Numbered from the stretch's first letter, positions 1-6,085 are shown. The stretch is 6,259 nt of DNA from Chloroflexota bacterium (GCA_030831265.1 JAURLM010000005.1:1-6259), one strand, 5' to 3'. The notes: generated from the letters alone by a model not told the origin. Numbers and translations are program-made.

Positions 1-2
1 TC

Positions 3-176
3 AGGAATATCGGCGAATACGGCAACCGGTATCGAACCGCTGTACGCGGTGAGCTTAATTCCTGGCGGGCGGCTTTCAACGCCGGTGTTCGTGCGCTGAC
101 AAGGCGCGGAGCCGTTCATGGCGAGGCAGACATCCAGGATCAAGCCGAATTACGGACCGAAGGTGTCTATGACTAG
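3..176 (+). CDS. C-terminal fragment of an unidentified protein
   Basis: An open frame enters from the left edge and runs 57 codons to a TAG at 174-176, so only the C-terminus of a longer gene would be present. The peptide is hydrophilic and charged, with YGNRYRTAVRGELNSW near its start and a D/E-rich tail ending EGVYD. I do not recognise the family and assign no function. The frame is favoured because it is the only plus-strand frame open across the whole stretch, and because its stop falls exactly at the stop of the converging HAD gene (a shared CTAG), a common arrangement in compact genomes. No membrane segment or known motif is visible. No terminator hairpin with a U-tract lies at the junction. 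A chance open frame of this length cannot be excluded. Confidence 0.45.
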   Translation, partial: RNIGEYGNRYRTAVRGELNSWRAAFNAGVRALTRRGAVHGEADIQDQAELRTEGVYD

Positions 177-928
177 AGCACAAAACGCTCGATAGCCTGT
201 GCGACACCATCTTCTTCTAGAGTGCCGGTTGTATGCAGGGCGTGACACCTGACCCGTTCTGGCGCATCTCCCATTGCCACCGGTATCCCGACGGCCTTGA
301 ACATCTCCACGTCATTGAAGCCGTCACCTATAGCCATCACCCGGGACAGGTCTACACCGGACGTGTCTCCAAACAGCTTCGCCCCATGCCCTTTGTCAGC
401 CTGATGGTGTGTGTAGTTCACATACCACTCCCCGCGTGAGCCTATGGAGCAGATTGCATTCACCGTGTCACCAACTTCGTCATTCGCTATCTGCTCAGCC
501 TCAAACTGATCTGCCACTGAACAAGTGATAACGGTGACACGCCAGCCTGTGAAGAGCGATGTCTGTCTGACCGTTCGCCCGGAATCCACCGCAAAGTAAC
601 GGACATTGTCTCGTTCCAGCCGGCTGACGATCGCCTTCGCTGCGTAGGCGTCGATAGGCACGTCGACGATAGTTCGCCCGGTGACAGTGTCAGAGAGGCG
701 CGCACCGTTGTCGCTCACCTGCGGGCCGTGCAGACCCAGTAAGCGGGCGAAGTGATTTACATCTTCTAGGACACGACCTGAGGCGATGCCAACCGGAATT
801 TTTCGGGCTGCTAACCGCACAGCATCGACAACTCTGACGGAGATTCCATCCGCTGCATTGAGCAGCGTGCCATCAAGGTCCAACAGGAGTGCCCCGGGCT
901 TTGTCGCGTCAGCGTTGAGAGTTGTCAT
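173..928 (-). CDS. HAD-superfamily phosphatase, Cof / phosphoglycolate-phosphatase-like
   Basis: Cytosolic Mg-dependent phosphatase of the haloacid dehalogenase superfamily (C2B-cap, Cof/SPP-like group), 251 aa with the ATG at 928-926. All four HAD motifs are visible: DLDGT at residues 17-21 (Asp nucleophile and acid/base Asp), Ser50 in GIASGR, Lys179 in HQADKG, and GDGFND at 201-206 with the two metal-binding acidic residues. The region between motifs II and III, about residues 55-175, is the cap that selects substrate. The family acts on small sugar phosphates, phosphoglycolate or flavin/pyridoxal phosphates; the substrate cannot be read from the sequence. The ATG overlaps the TGA of the upstream dehydrogenase by one base (TGATG), so translational coupling is likely, with AGGA at 935-932 as a close Shine-Dalgarno. 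A TTG at 931-929 is an alternative start but leaves no room for a ribosome binding site. Family is sure, substrate unknown. Confidence 0.9.
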   Translation of the reverse strand: MTTLNADATKPGALLLDLDGTLLNAADGISVRVVDAVRLAARKIPVGIASGRVLEDVNHFARLLGLHGPQVSDNGARLSDTVTGRTIVDVPIDAYAAKAIVSRLERDNVRYFAVDSGRTVRQTSLFTGWRVTVITCSVADQFEAEQIANDEVGDTVNAICSIGSRGEWYVNYTHHQADKGHGAKLFGDTSGVDLSRVMAIGDGFNDVEMFKAVGIPVAMGDAPERVRCHALHTTGTLEEDGVAQAIERFVL

Positions 929-1908
929 CAATCCTGCAGTGAAACTATGTTTTGCAGCGGCTCACCGTTCAGTGCACGGCGGGCGTTCTCAAACGAGAAC
1001 ACCAGGGCGCGGTCGACGCGTTCTTGCGTAGACCCGGCAAGATGCGGAGTAACCACCACGTTGTCCATTGTCATAAACGCGCTGTCCTTCTGGAGTGGCT
1101 CATTCTGGAACACGTCAAGTCCAGCAGCAGCTATTTCACCAGTCTGCAACGCTCGTATTAACGCACCTTGATCATGTGCTGGGCCGCGACAGGTGTTAAT
1201 GAAAACAGCCGAGTTCTTCATGGCTGCAAACTCACGGGTTGAGAACATCTTACGGGTACGTGAGTTGAGCGGAACGTGGGCTGTCACGATGTCACTACGA
1301 TCCAGCAGTTCATCGAAGGAAACACGGTGTACAGATAACGATTTTTCGTAGTCGGAGTCGAAATCCCGCACATCGTGATAGAGCGTTGTGGTTTCGAAGC
1401 CTGTCAGACGCTTCGCTACTTTGGAACCGATGTTGCCGAGTCCTACGATGCCTACAGTCCGTCCGGCAAGTTCATACAGTGTTCCATAGGGGCCACTCTT
1501 GGCGCGTTCCTGCCATGAACCATCTTTGACGCCTGCAATACCCTGCTCAAGCCTCTTGTAGACCATCATCATGAGGGCAATTGCATGTTCAGCGACCGAG
1601 TTAGATATTGCCGGTGAGTTGTTGCAGACCTCGATGCCCATCTCTCGAATAGCAGCGACATCAAGGGTGTTGAAGCCGGCGCTCATCAGCTGGAGCAGTT
1701 TCAGCTTTGGCATGTCAGCAAGCTGGTCTGTTGTCCAAAGCAACCCGTTCGTTACAAGTGCTTCAGCATCCTTAAGTTCTTCTCGTTGACGGTCAGCAGA
1801 CCATGTTGGATCGACGTAGCCAACGTCCAGGTCAGCAGGGGCAAATTCCGCAGCTCGTCGCGTACGTGCTCCGTTAGCTTCACCGTAGTAGATAACTCTG
1901 TGACCCAA
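928..1908 (-). CDS. D-isomer specific 2-hydroxyacid dehydrogenase, NAD(H)-dependent
   Basis: Cytosolic oxidoreductase interconverting a 2-keto acid and a D-2-hydroxy acid; this family includes glyoxylate/hydroxypyruvate reductases, D-lactate dehydrogenases and 3-phosphoglycerate dehydrogenases. The 326 aa are typical for a two-domain member without a regulatory C-terminus, so a serA-type enzyme with an ACT domain is unlikely. The Rossmann glycine motif GLGNIG is at 156-161 and Asp179 ends the second strand, which usually means NAD(H) rather than NADP(H). The catalytic triad is in place: Arg241 in NTCRG, Glu270 in NEP and His289 in TPHLAGS. The substrate-side loop LMSAGFN is at 74-80. The start is a TTG at 1908-1906: an in-frame TAG lies 18 bp upstream, no ATG or GTG fits between, and a G-run at 1920-1916 could serve as Shine-Dalgarno. 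The stop overlaps the HAD gene start. Exact substrate is not determinable. Confidence 0.93.
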   Translation of the reverse strand: MGHRVIYYGEANGARTRRAAEFAPADLDVGYVDPTWSADRQREELKDAEALVTNGLLWTTDQLADMPKLKLLQLMSAGFNTLDVAAIREMGIEVCNNSPAISNSVAEHAIALMMMVYKRLEQGIAGVKDGSWQERAKSGPYGTLYELAGRTVGIVGLGNIGSKVAKRLTGFETTTLYHDVRDFDSDYEKSLSVHRVSFDELLDRSDIVTAHVPLNSRTRKMFSTREFAAMKNSAVFINTCRGPAHDQGALIRALQTGEIAAAGLDVFQNEPLQKDSAFMTMDNVVVTPHLAGSTQERVDRALVFSFENARRALNGEPLQNIVSLQD

Positions 1909-1945
1909 GATTTCGCCCCCGAAAAACTAATGCCCGCTGTGATGA

Positions 1946-1960
1946 GCCAGTCGTACTGGC
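1946..1960. repeat. 15-bp dyad upstream of the dehydrogenase
   Basis: GCCAGT (1946-1951) and ACTGGC (1955-1960) are perfect inverted copies separated by CGT. The dyad sits in the 110-bp gap between the FMN-protein gene and the dehydrogenase start, about 38 bp from the TTG. It could be an operator for a dimeric regulator or a small RNA hairpin. No U-run follows directly on the minus strand, so it is not a standard terminator. Nothing else clear is seen in this gap; a TATATT lies upstream on the minus strand but has no convincing -35. Confidence 0.35.
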
Positions 1961-2018
1961 GAATGTTCAGTGCACGCAATATACAGCGAGAAAGCCTTCT
2001 AATGCCTACACCGATGAC

Positions 2019-2690
2019 TCACGCCCTGTGTTTGCCAGCGAGGATACGTACAGCCTCAGACGGTATTGTCCCTGAGGGAAGCTCCGGAGCAGGCACCGGT
2101 TGCCCTGTGACGATGCTTACGGGAACCACGCCTGCCCAGACATCAAGCGAAATATCCTCAGGGTCGTCTTTTGGCCCACCGGTTCGAACCTTCGCGGATG
2201 CCTTTTCAAGTGAAATTCGGTACACCGCCGTCTGCCGCATCTCGTCTTCATCTGGTTGACGTGCCTCATCCCACCTACCAGGTACGAGATGCTCCGTGAC
2301 TGCTCGCAAACCACGCAGCTGCTCATCCTTGTCTTCAACTCGCTCAGCCTTACCGAATATCGCAACTGATCGATAATTCATCGAGTGACTGAAAAGCGAC
2401 CTGGCGAGCACAAAACCGTCCACGAGCGTGATCGTCAGGCAAACATCTACTGTGGGATCAGCATGTCGGAACATACCCGCTGCCGGGGAACCGTGGAAGT
2501 AGACCGTATCGCCGTCACGGCCGTACAGGGTCGGCAGGACCACCGGTCCGGCATCCGTGGCGTAACCGAGGTGACAGATAAGACCAGCATCCACGATGCT
2601 TCGGACCGTCTCCGCATCGTACGCGCCGCGTTCAGGATGACGCCTAACCCTCAACCTCGAAGCCGTGGGGCCGCCAGATGCCTCATTCAT
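2019..2690 (-). CDS. FMN-binding split-barrel protein, pyridoxamine 5'-phosphate oxidase family
   Basis: Predicted cytosolic flavin-nucleotide-binding protein of the Pyridox_ox_2 type, 223 aa, usual length for this group. After a short polar N-terminus the split barrel begins near residue 24 and contains LPTLYGRDGDTVYFHGS (52-68), the strand CLTITLVDGFVLARS (84-98) and the hallmark HSMNYRS (102-108), followed by FGKAERV (112-118). Members are related to NimA-type nitroimidazole reductases and to uncharacterised FMN or PLP-binding proteins; these motifs do not make it a genuine PdxH. The start is ATG 2690-2688 with GGAG at 2702-2699, eight bases upstream. A sigma70-like promoter lies about 60 bp upstream. 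It is divergent from the thiamin operon and is the first gene of the minus-strand cluster; whether the dehydrogenase is cotranscribed across the 110-bp gap is uncertain. The physiological role is unknown. Confidence 0.88.
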   Translation of the reverse strand: MNEASGGPTASRLRVRRHPERGAYDAETVRSIVDAGLICHLGYATDAGPVVLPTLYGRDGDTVYFHGSPAAGMFRHADPTVDVCLTITLVDGFVLARSLFSHSMNYRSVAIFGKAERVEDKDEQLRGLRAVTEHLVPGRWDEARQPDEDEMRQTAVYRISLEKASAKVRTGGPKDDPEDISLDVWAGVVPVSIVTGQPVPAPELPSGTIPSEAVRILAGKHRA

Positions 2691-2698
2691 ATACTGAT

Positions 2699-2702
2699 CT
2701 CC
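2699..2702 (-). promoter_or_regulatory. Shine-Dalgarno of the FMN-protein gene
   Basis: GGAG on the minus strand, eight bases before the ATG at 2690-2688. It supports that start over any downstream alternative. Confidence 0.6.
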
Positions 2703-2754
2703 ATCGCTTACCGTGCCTTATGCCTATCTCAATGACAAGCTGGCAGGTTGTCGC

Positions 2755-2783
2755 ATTATGAACGGCCTGCGGGTTCGGCTCAA
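2755..2783 (-). promoter_or_regulatory. Predicted sigma70-type promoter for the FMN-protein gene
   Basis: On the minus strand TTGAGC (2783-2778) and CATAAT (2760-2755) are separated by exactly 17 bp. The -10 matches consensus at five of six positions and the -35 at four. Transcription would begin near 2748, giving a leader of about 57 nt. A 5-bp inverted repeat GCAGG/CCTGC (2743-2747 and 2766-2770) brackets the -10 and could be an operator; it may also be chance. Confidence 0.5.
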
Positions 2784-2826
2784 CGATGCACCGTATCAAC
2801 TCTCGTCATTAGCAGTCGCCATGGGT

Positions 2827-2855
2827 TTGACTAGCTTTACACACAGGCCTAAAGT
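2827..2855 (+). promoter_or_regulatory. Predicted sigma70-type promoter for the thiazole operon
   Basis: TTGACT (2827-2832) and TAAAGT (2850-2855) are spaced by 17 bp, matching consensus at five and four of six positions. Transcription would start around 2860-2863, that is at the very beginning of the riboswitch P1 helix, so the RNA would have almost no sequence ahead of the aptamer. The position directly in front of the riboswitch supports the call. Confidence 0.5.
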
Positions 2856-2856
2856 T

Positions 2857-2959
2857 GTGTCAGGGGAGTCCGGATTCGCGGGCTGAGAGGGTGGCCGACA
2901 CGCCACCGACCCTGGAACCTGATCTGGGTAATGCCAGCGTAGGGAGAACACCCTGATAC
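2857..2959 (+). promoter_or_regulatory. TPP riboswitch (THI element) aptamer
   Basis: Conserved TPP-aptamer blocks are present in order: CTGAGA at 2883-2888 (pyrimidine-sensing arm), ACCTGATC at 2917-2924, the P5 hairpin CTGG/CCAG (2924-2927 and 2934-2937) enclosing GGTAATG, then GCGT and AGGGA (2941-2945) of the pyrophosphate-sensing arm. P1 is formed by up to nine pairs between 2857-2865 and 2951-2959. The optional variable arm is a perfect 6-bp stem, GGTGGC/GCCACC (2890-2895 and 2902-2907), with a 6-nt loop. It binds thiamin pyrophosphate and sits directly ahead of an intrinsic terminator and thiG, which fits feedback repression of thiazole synthesis at the level of transcription. The depth of match leaves little doubt. 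Confidence 0.97.
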
Positions 2960-2962
2960 CAG

Positions 2963-3003
2963 ATGCGCTGCCAGTACCACACAAGGCAGCGCATTTTTGT
3001 TTT
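2963..3003 (+). terminator. Riboswitch-controlled intrinsic terminator
   Basis: A perfect 10-bp stem ATGCGCTGCC (2963-2972) / GGCAGCGCAT (2985-2994) with a 12-nt loop is followed by TTTTTGTTTT ending at 3003. It lies four bases after the aptamer's P1 and 40 bases ahead of thiG, so it is the expression platform. The 5' arm bases TGCGCTG (2964-2970) can instead pair with CAGCGTA (2935-2941) inside the aptamer (seven pairs, one G-U), a candidate antiterminator in the unbound state. Confidence 0.93.
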
Positions 3004-3042
3004 ACGGAGCGCTCTCCGGACGAACTCGAAAGGCGGGACGCA

Positions 3043-3825
3043 ATGGGCGACGAACTGGTAATAGCAGGCAAATCATTCACATCTCGGTTGATGACCGGCA
3101 CAGGTAAGCACAGGTCAAGTGCAGACCTGGTTGCGGCAATCGCTGCATCAGGCACGCAGATCATCACCGTCGCCATCGGTCGACTGAACCTTGACGACCC
3201 GAACGAGAAGACGCTGCTTGATGAGATCGACTGGGACCGTTACCAGATTCTTCCCAACACTGCTGGCAGCAAGACCGCAGAACAGGCAGTCTGGACAGCA
3301 AAGCTGGCACGTGAAGTGACGGGTTCTGACTGGATAAAGCTGGAAGTCATACCTGACCCGAAGTACCTGCTCCCGGATCCCATCGGCACATACGAGGCGG
3401 CCAAGACACTTATTGCCGAAGGGTTCACGGTGTTGCCGTACATTCATGCCGACCCTGTGCTGGCAAAGCGACTGGAAGACATCGGGTGCGCCACGGTGAT
3501 GCCGCTCGGCTCACCCATTGGCTCAGGACGCGGGGTACTGACCACGGAAGAGATACAGATCATCATCGAGCAGTCCAGCGTCCCGGTGGTGGTAGATGCT
3601 GGGCTGGCTGTACCGTCTGAGGCTTCGTCAGTGATGGAACTGGGTGCGGACGCCGTACTGGTGAACACCGCAATAGCGCAGGCTGCAAACCCCGGCCTCA
3701 TGGGCGAGGCGTTCAAGCTGGGTGTTCAAGGCGGCCGCAAGGCATACCTTGCCGGTCGTATCCCTGAGCGAACTGCAGCTATCGCGAGCAGCCCTCAAGA
3801 GGGCGTGCCAATGACCAAGTCCTGA
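3043..3825 (+). CDS. thiG: Thiazole synthase ThiG
   Basis: Builds the thiazole phosphate moiety of thiamin in the cytosol from 1-deoxy-D-xylulose 5-phosphate, dehydroglycine and sulfur delivered by ThiS thiocarboxylate. The 260 aa form one TIM barrel of usual length. The N-terminal SRLMTGTGKHRS (14-25), LPNTAG (70-75), LLPDPIGT (109-116), MPLGSPIGSG (153-162) and DAGLAVPS (185-192) are family signatures. Lys99 in WIKLEV is the expected Schiff-base lysine, with Glu101 and Asp185 as the other catalytic residues. The C-terminal GRIPERTAAIASSPQEGVP resembles the B. subtilis tail. The start is ATG 3043 with a purine-rich AAAGGCGGG (3029-3037) ahead. Odd: position 46 is Gly in TVAIGRLN, where the E. 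coli and B. subtilis enzymes have Lys or Arg. First gene behind the TPP riboswitch. Confidence 0.97.
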   Translation: MGDELVIAGKSFTSRLMTGTGKHRSSADLVAAIAASGTQIITVAIGRLNLDDPNEKTLLDEIDWDRYQILPNTAGSKTAEQAVWTAKLAREVTGSDWIKLEVIPDPKYLLPDPIGTYEAAKTLIAEGFTVLPYIHADPVLAKRLEDIGCATVMPLGSPIGSGRGVLTTEEIQIIIEQSSVPVVVDAGLAVPSEASSVMELGADAVLVNTAIAQAANPGLMGEAFKLGVQGGRKAYLAGRIPERTAAIASSPQEGVPMTKS

Positions 3826-3828
3826 GCA

Positions 3829-4458
3829 GTGCCTACGCTCCCGCGACGTGTACTGGCGATAGTTACCGACGTTGAACGCGCCGGGGGTGAAGCGTCGCTG
3901 CTAAGAATAGTCGACGAGGCTGTACGCGGTGGAGTTAACTTTGTGGAAGTCAGGGCGCACGGTCTCAACGACACCGAGTTGACCGCACTTGCCCGGAAAC
4001 TTGTTGCAACAGTCTCATCACGCGCCATCGTTGTCGTCAACGGACCGACGAGCGTTGCCCTTGAAGCAGGTGCCAGCGGTGTACACCTGCCGGAAAGCGC
4101 GAGGCTGAACCTTTCGCCATTGCAGGGAAGCCTGCTCGTAGGTCGTTCCGTTCACAGCCTGGAATCTGCACGTAAAGCAGCGGCTGAAGGTGTCGATTAC
4201 ATCATCCTCGGAACCGTTTTTCCATCCGCATCACATCCTGGTGGCGTGACAGTCGGTACAGAGCTTGTCACCGAGGTAACTAGCGCCGTGGACATTCCGG
4301 TGATAGGTATTGGTGGAATCACCGCTCATAATGCTGCCGATGTGGTTGCAGCAGGTGCAGCGGGCGTAGCGGTCATTGGCGCGATAATTGGCGCTGACAA
4401 CCCGTACGCTGCGGCCAATGACCTCGCACAGGCTGTGTTGTCACAGGAGAAAGCATGA
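3829..4458 (+). CDS. ThiE/TenI-family protein: thiamin phosphate synthase or thiazole tautomerase
   Basis: A 209-aa TIM-barrel protein starting with GTG 3829, three bases after the thiG stop. There is no clear Shine-Dalgarno, so it probably depends on coupling to thiG. The family holds two activities: ThiE joins thiazole phosphate to HMP-PP, TenI aromatises the ThiG product. Features seen are AIVTD (10-14), VEVRAHG (39-45), NGPTSVAL (71-78), GVHLPES (84-90), GRSVHSLESA (105-114), DYIILGTVF (123-131) and GIGGIT (160-165). HLPES and GRSVHSLE resemble TenI (QLPSGS, GRSVHSLE in B. subtilis). The ThiE signatures REK after the second strand, HLGQxD and the TK pair after VFPT are not matched. Against TenI, the catalytic His (His122 in B. 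subtilis) aligns with Thr129. Placement between thiG and thiS suits thiazole formation. The family is certain; the activity is open. Confidence 0.88.
   Translation: MPTLPRRVLAIVTDVERAGGEASLLRIVDEAVRGGVNFVEVRAHGLNDTELTALARKLVATVSSRAIVVVNGPTSVALEAGASGVHLPESARLNLSPLQGSLLVGRSVHSLESARKAAAEGVDYIILGTVFPSASHPGGVTVGTELVTEVTSAVDIPVIGIGGITAHNAADVVAAGAAGVAVIGAIIGADNPYAAANDLAQAVLSQEKA
4445..4450 (+). promoter_or_regulatory. Shine-Dalgarno of thiS
   Basis: AGGAGA lies four bases before the thiS ATG, inside the last codons of the preceding gene. It confirms the short thiS start, which overlaps the upstream stop as ATGA. Confidence 0.75.
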
Positions 4459-4658
4459 TCAAGGTACACATCAACGGCAAAGAGGCTGATATAGCTCCTG
4501 AACAGTCAGTGCAGCAGTACCTTGAGTCACGCGGCCTTGCCGGTCGATCACTTGCCGTTGCTATCAATGGCACGGTGCTGCGCCGGGAAGAGTTCGCCTC
4601 GACTCAGCTTGCAGAGGGAGACAGGGTCGAGATCGTCCGTCCTGTAGGGGGCGGCTAA
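4455..4658 (+). CDS. thiS: Sulfur carrier protein ThiS
   Basis: A 67-aa ubiquitin-fold protein ending in VGGG; the C-terminal Gly-Gly is the family hallmark, adenylated by ThiF and converted to a thiocarboxylate that donates sulfur to ThiG. Visible are the first strand MIKVHINGK (1-9), AVAINGTVLRREEF (34-47) and EGDRVEIVRPVGGG (54-67). All are typical, as is the length. The ATG overlaps the preceding TGA (ATGA) and has a strong Shine-Dalgarno, so the gene is cotranscribed and coupled. Unlike many thi operons, no thiF lies next to it in the window, so the activating enzyme must be encoded elsewhere. Confidence 0.96.
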   Translation: MIKVHINGKEADIAPEQSVQQYLESRGLAGRSLAVAINGTVLRREEFASTQLAEGDRVEIVRPVGGG

Positions 4659-4678
4659 TCTCCACCAGCGAACAGCCG

Positions 4679-6085
4679 ATGCACGATGCTGTCGCGAGCA
4701 TGTCCATGAGGCTCCGAATCCTTGCCGCAACGGCCGGTGGCGCTGCGCTGTTCCTCGCCGCGCTCGATTTTTCTATCAATGTCTCGCTACCCGTATTCCG
4801 TGATTCCCTGAACGAAACACTGGTCACCGTCCAGTGGATAATCATCGTCTATCATGCTGCCCGCAGCGGAACAGGCTTCATCGCCGGGCATCTCGCAGAC
4901 ACAATCGGACTGAAACGTGTACTCCTGGCAGGAATCATTCTCTACACCGTTTCTGTCGCCATCATCTCGCTCCAGGGATCACTTGCACCGATAGTCGGGA
5001 TGCGTGTTCCACAGGGAATCGGCGTGGCAATACTGTTCACAGTAGGCCCTGCAATCGTGGCCAAAGCCTTCGGCCCTGAACGGCGCGGCACCGCACTAGG
5101 TGTGACACTGGCTGCGATGGGTGCAGGCCAGATGGCGGGCACGCTGGGCGGCGGCTGGCTTTCACTCAACATAGGATGGGAGGCGATCTTCTGGGCAAGA
5201 GTGCCAATTGGCATTGCAACGTTTGCCCTGGTGGCTTTTGGAGTTCGTGAAAGCAAAGGGGCCCGTATTGGGTTCGACCTCACAGCGGCCGCCGCAATAT
5301 TCCTGTTCCTGTTTATGCTGGTCCTGGCATTTTCATTTGCTCGCATCGACGGATGGCTGGCTCTACGCCCGCTCGCTCTTTACGCAGTGACAATCGTCAT
5401 CGGCGTGGTCATGGCCTGGCGACAGCGGGTTTCCCTTCACCCCGTATTCCCAATCTCTCTGCTGCACATTCCGCAATTCAGGGCTGGTGTGGCATCTAAT
5501 CTTGTTGTGACGATTGGAACGTTCGTGATGTGGTTCCTGTTCCCATTCTTCGTCACAGATGTCCTGGGTCGCAGCACGCTGGCGTTGGGTGCGTTGCTCG
5601 CCACAATGGCCTCTGCGACCCTGCTGGGGTCAAGCACAGGCGGTTGGTTCGCTGACCGCACCGGTGATAGTAAGACGACGGTGCTTGGCGCTGCAGTGGC
5701 AGCTGGTGGATTGTGGTTCGCTGGAAGCATGACCGGGGCAACCCAGCTGCTTGTTGTCTTTGCAGCAGTCGGCCTGTTGGGTTTCGGTTTTGGAGTCCAC
5801 CAGGCCGCGGTATATGCCTTGACGCTGCGCCGAACCGAGACTCGCTACGCGGGTTCAGCGTCCGCCGCTTTGGCCGTGGCGCAGACGGTTGGCACGGTGC
5901 TTTCGATTTCGATCATGACCTCTGTGTTGGCATTACGGGAACGTCAATTCGCAGCAGGAGATGGGTCACTGGCATCCCCGTTTCTATCGGCCTACGGTGA
6001 CGTTTTACTGATCGCTGCGGTGGTCACACTCGTAGGCGGCATGATCGCTCTTGCATCCCGGCAACGACCGGAACAAGACAGATGA
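4679..6085 (+). CDS. MFS transporter, DHA2 (EmrB/QacA-like) type
   Basis: Inner-membrane major facilitator of 468 aa with about 14 hydrophobic segments, from residues 14-36 to about 441-460, fitting the 14-helix DHA2 family of drug/proton antiporters. Motifs are LDFSINVSLP (29-38; family form LDxTIVNVALP), GHLADTIGLKR (70-80; motif A), RVPQGIG (109-115; motif B), GAGQMAGTLGGG (148-159; motif C, the antiporter signature, loosely kept) and FWARVPIGI (171-179). The first motif has Phe-Ser where most relatives have Thr-Thr/Thr-Ile, and motif C is degenerate, so substrate may differ from typical efflux pumps. It begins 20 bp after thiS without a promoter or terminator between, so it may be under the TPP riboswitch. 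The start is uncertain: ATG 4679, 4700 and 4706 are all in frame and none has a good Shine-Dalgarno. Transport of a thiamin-related compound is inference only. Confidence 0.9.
   Translation: MHDAVASMSMRLRILAATAGGAALFLAALDFSINVSLPVFRDSLNETLVTVQWIIIVYHAARSGTGFIAGHLADTIGLKRVLLAGIILYTVSVAIISLQGSLAPIVGMRVPQGIGVAILFTVGPAIVAKAFGPERRGTALGVTLAAMGAGQMAGTLGGGWLSLNIGWEAIFWARVPIGIATFALVAFGVRESKGARIGFDLTAAAAIFLFLFMLVLAFSFARIDGWLALRPLALYAVTIVIGVVMAWRQRVSLHPVFPISLLHIPQFRAGVASNLVVTIGTFVMWFLFPFFVTDVLGRSTLALGALLATMASATLLGSSTGGWFADRTGDSKTTVLGAAVAAGGLWFAGSMTGATQLLVVFAAVGLLGFGFGVHQAAVYALTLRRTETRYAGSASAALAVAQTVGTVLSISIMTSVLALRERQFAAGDGSLASPFLSAYGDVLLIAAVVTLVGGMIALASRQRPEQDR

Noticed and set aside
1..99. Frame 1 peptide containing NTATGIEPLYAVS, resembling a class II ribonucleotide reductase segment.
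   Set aside because: The frame stops at 97-99, far too soon for that region of the enzyme, and the competing frame is open to the natural junction at 176. The likeness is short and probably chance.
2385..2735. Plus-strand open frame of 116 codons opposite the FMN-protein gene.
   Set aside because: It is antisense to a gene with clear family motifs, and its peptide has no recognisable domain or ribosome binding site.
3005..3018. CGGAG/CTCCG hairpin between the terminator and thiG as a second regulatory stem.
   Set aside because: Five pairs without any partner structure; it does not cover the ribosome binding site and may be chance.
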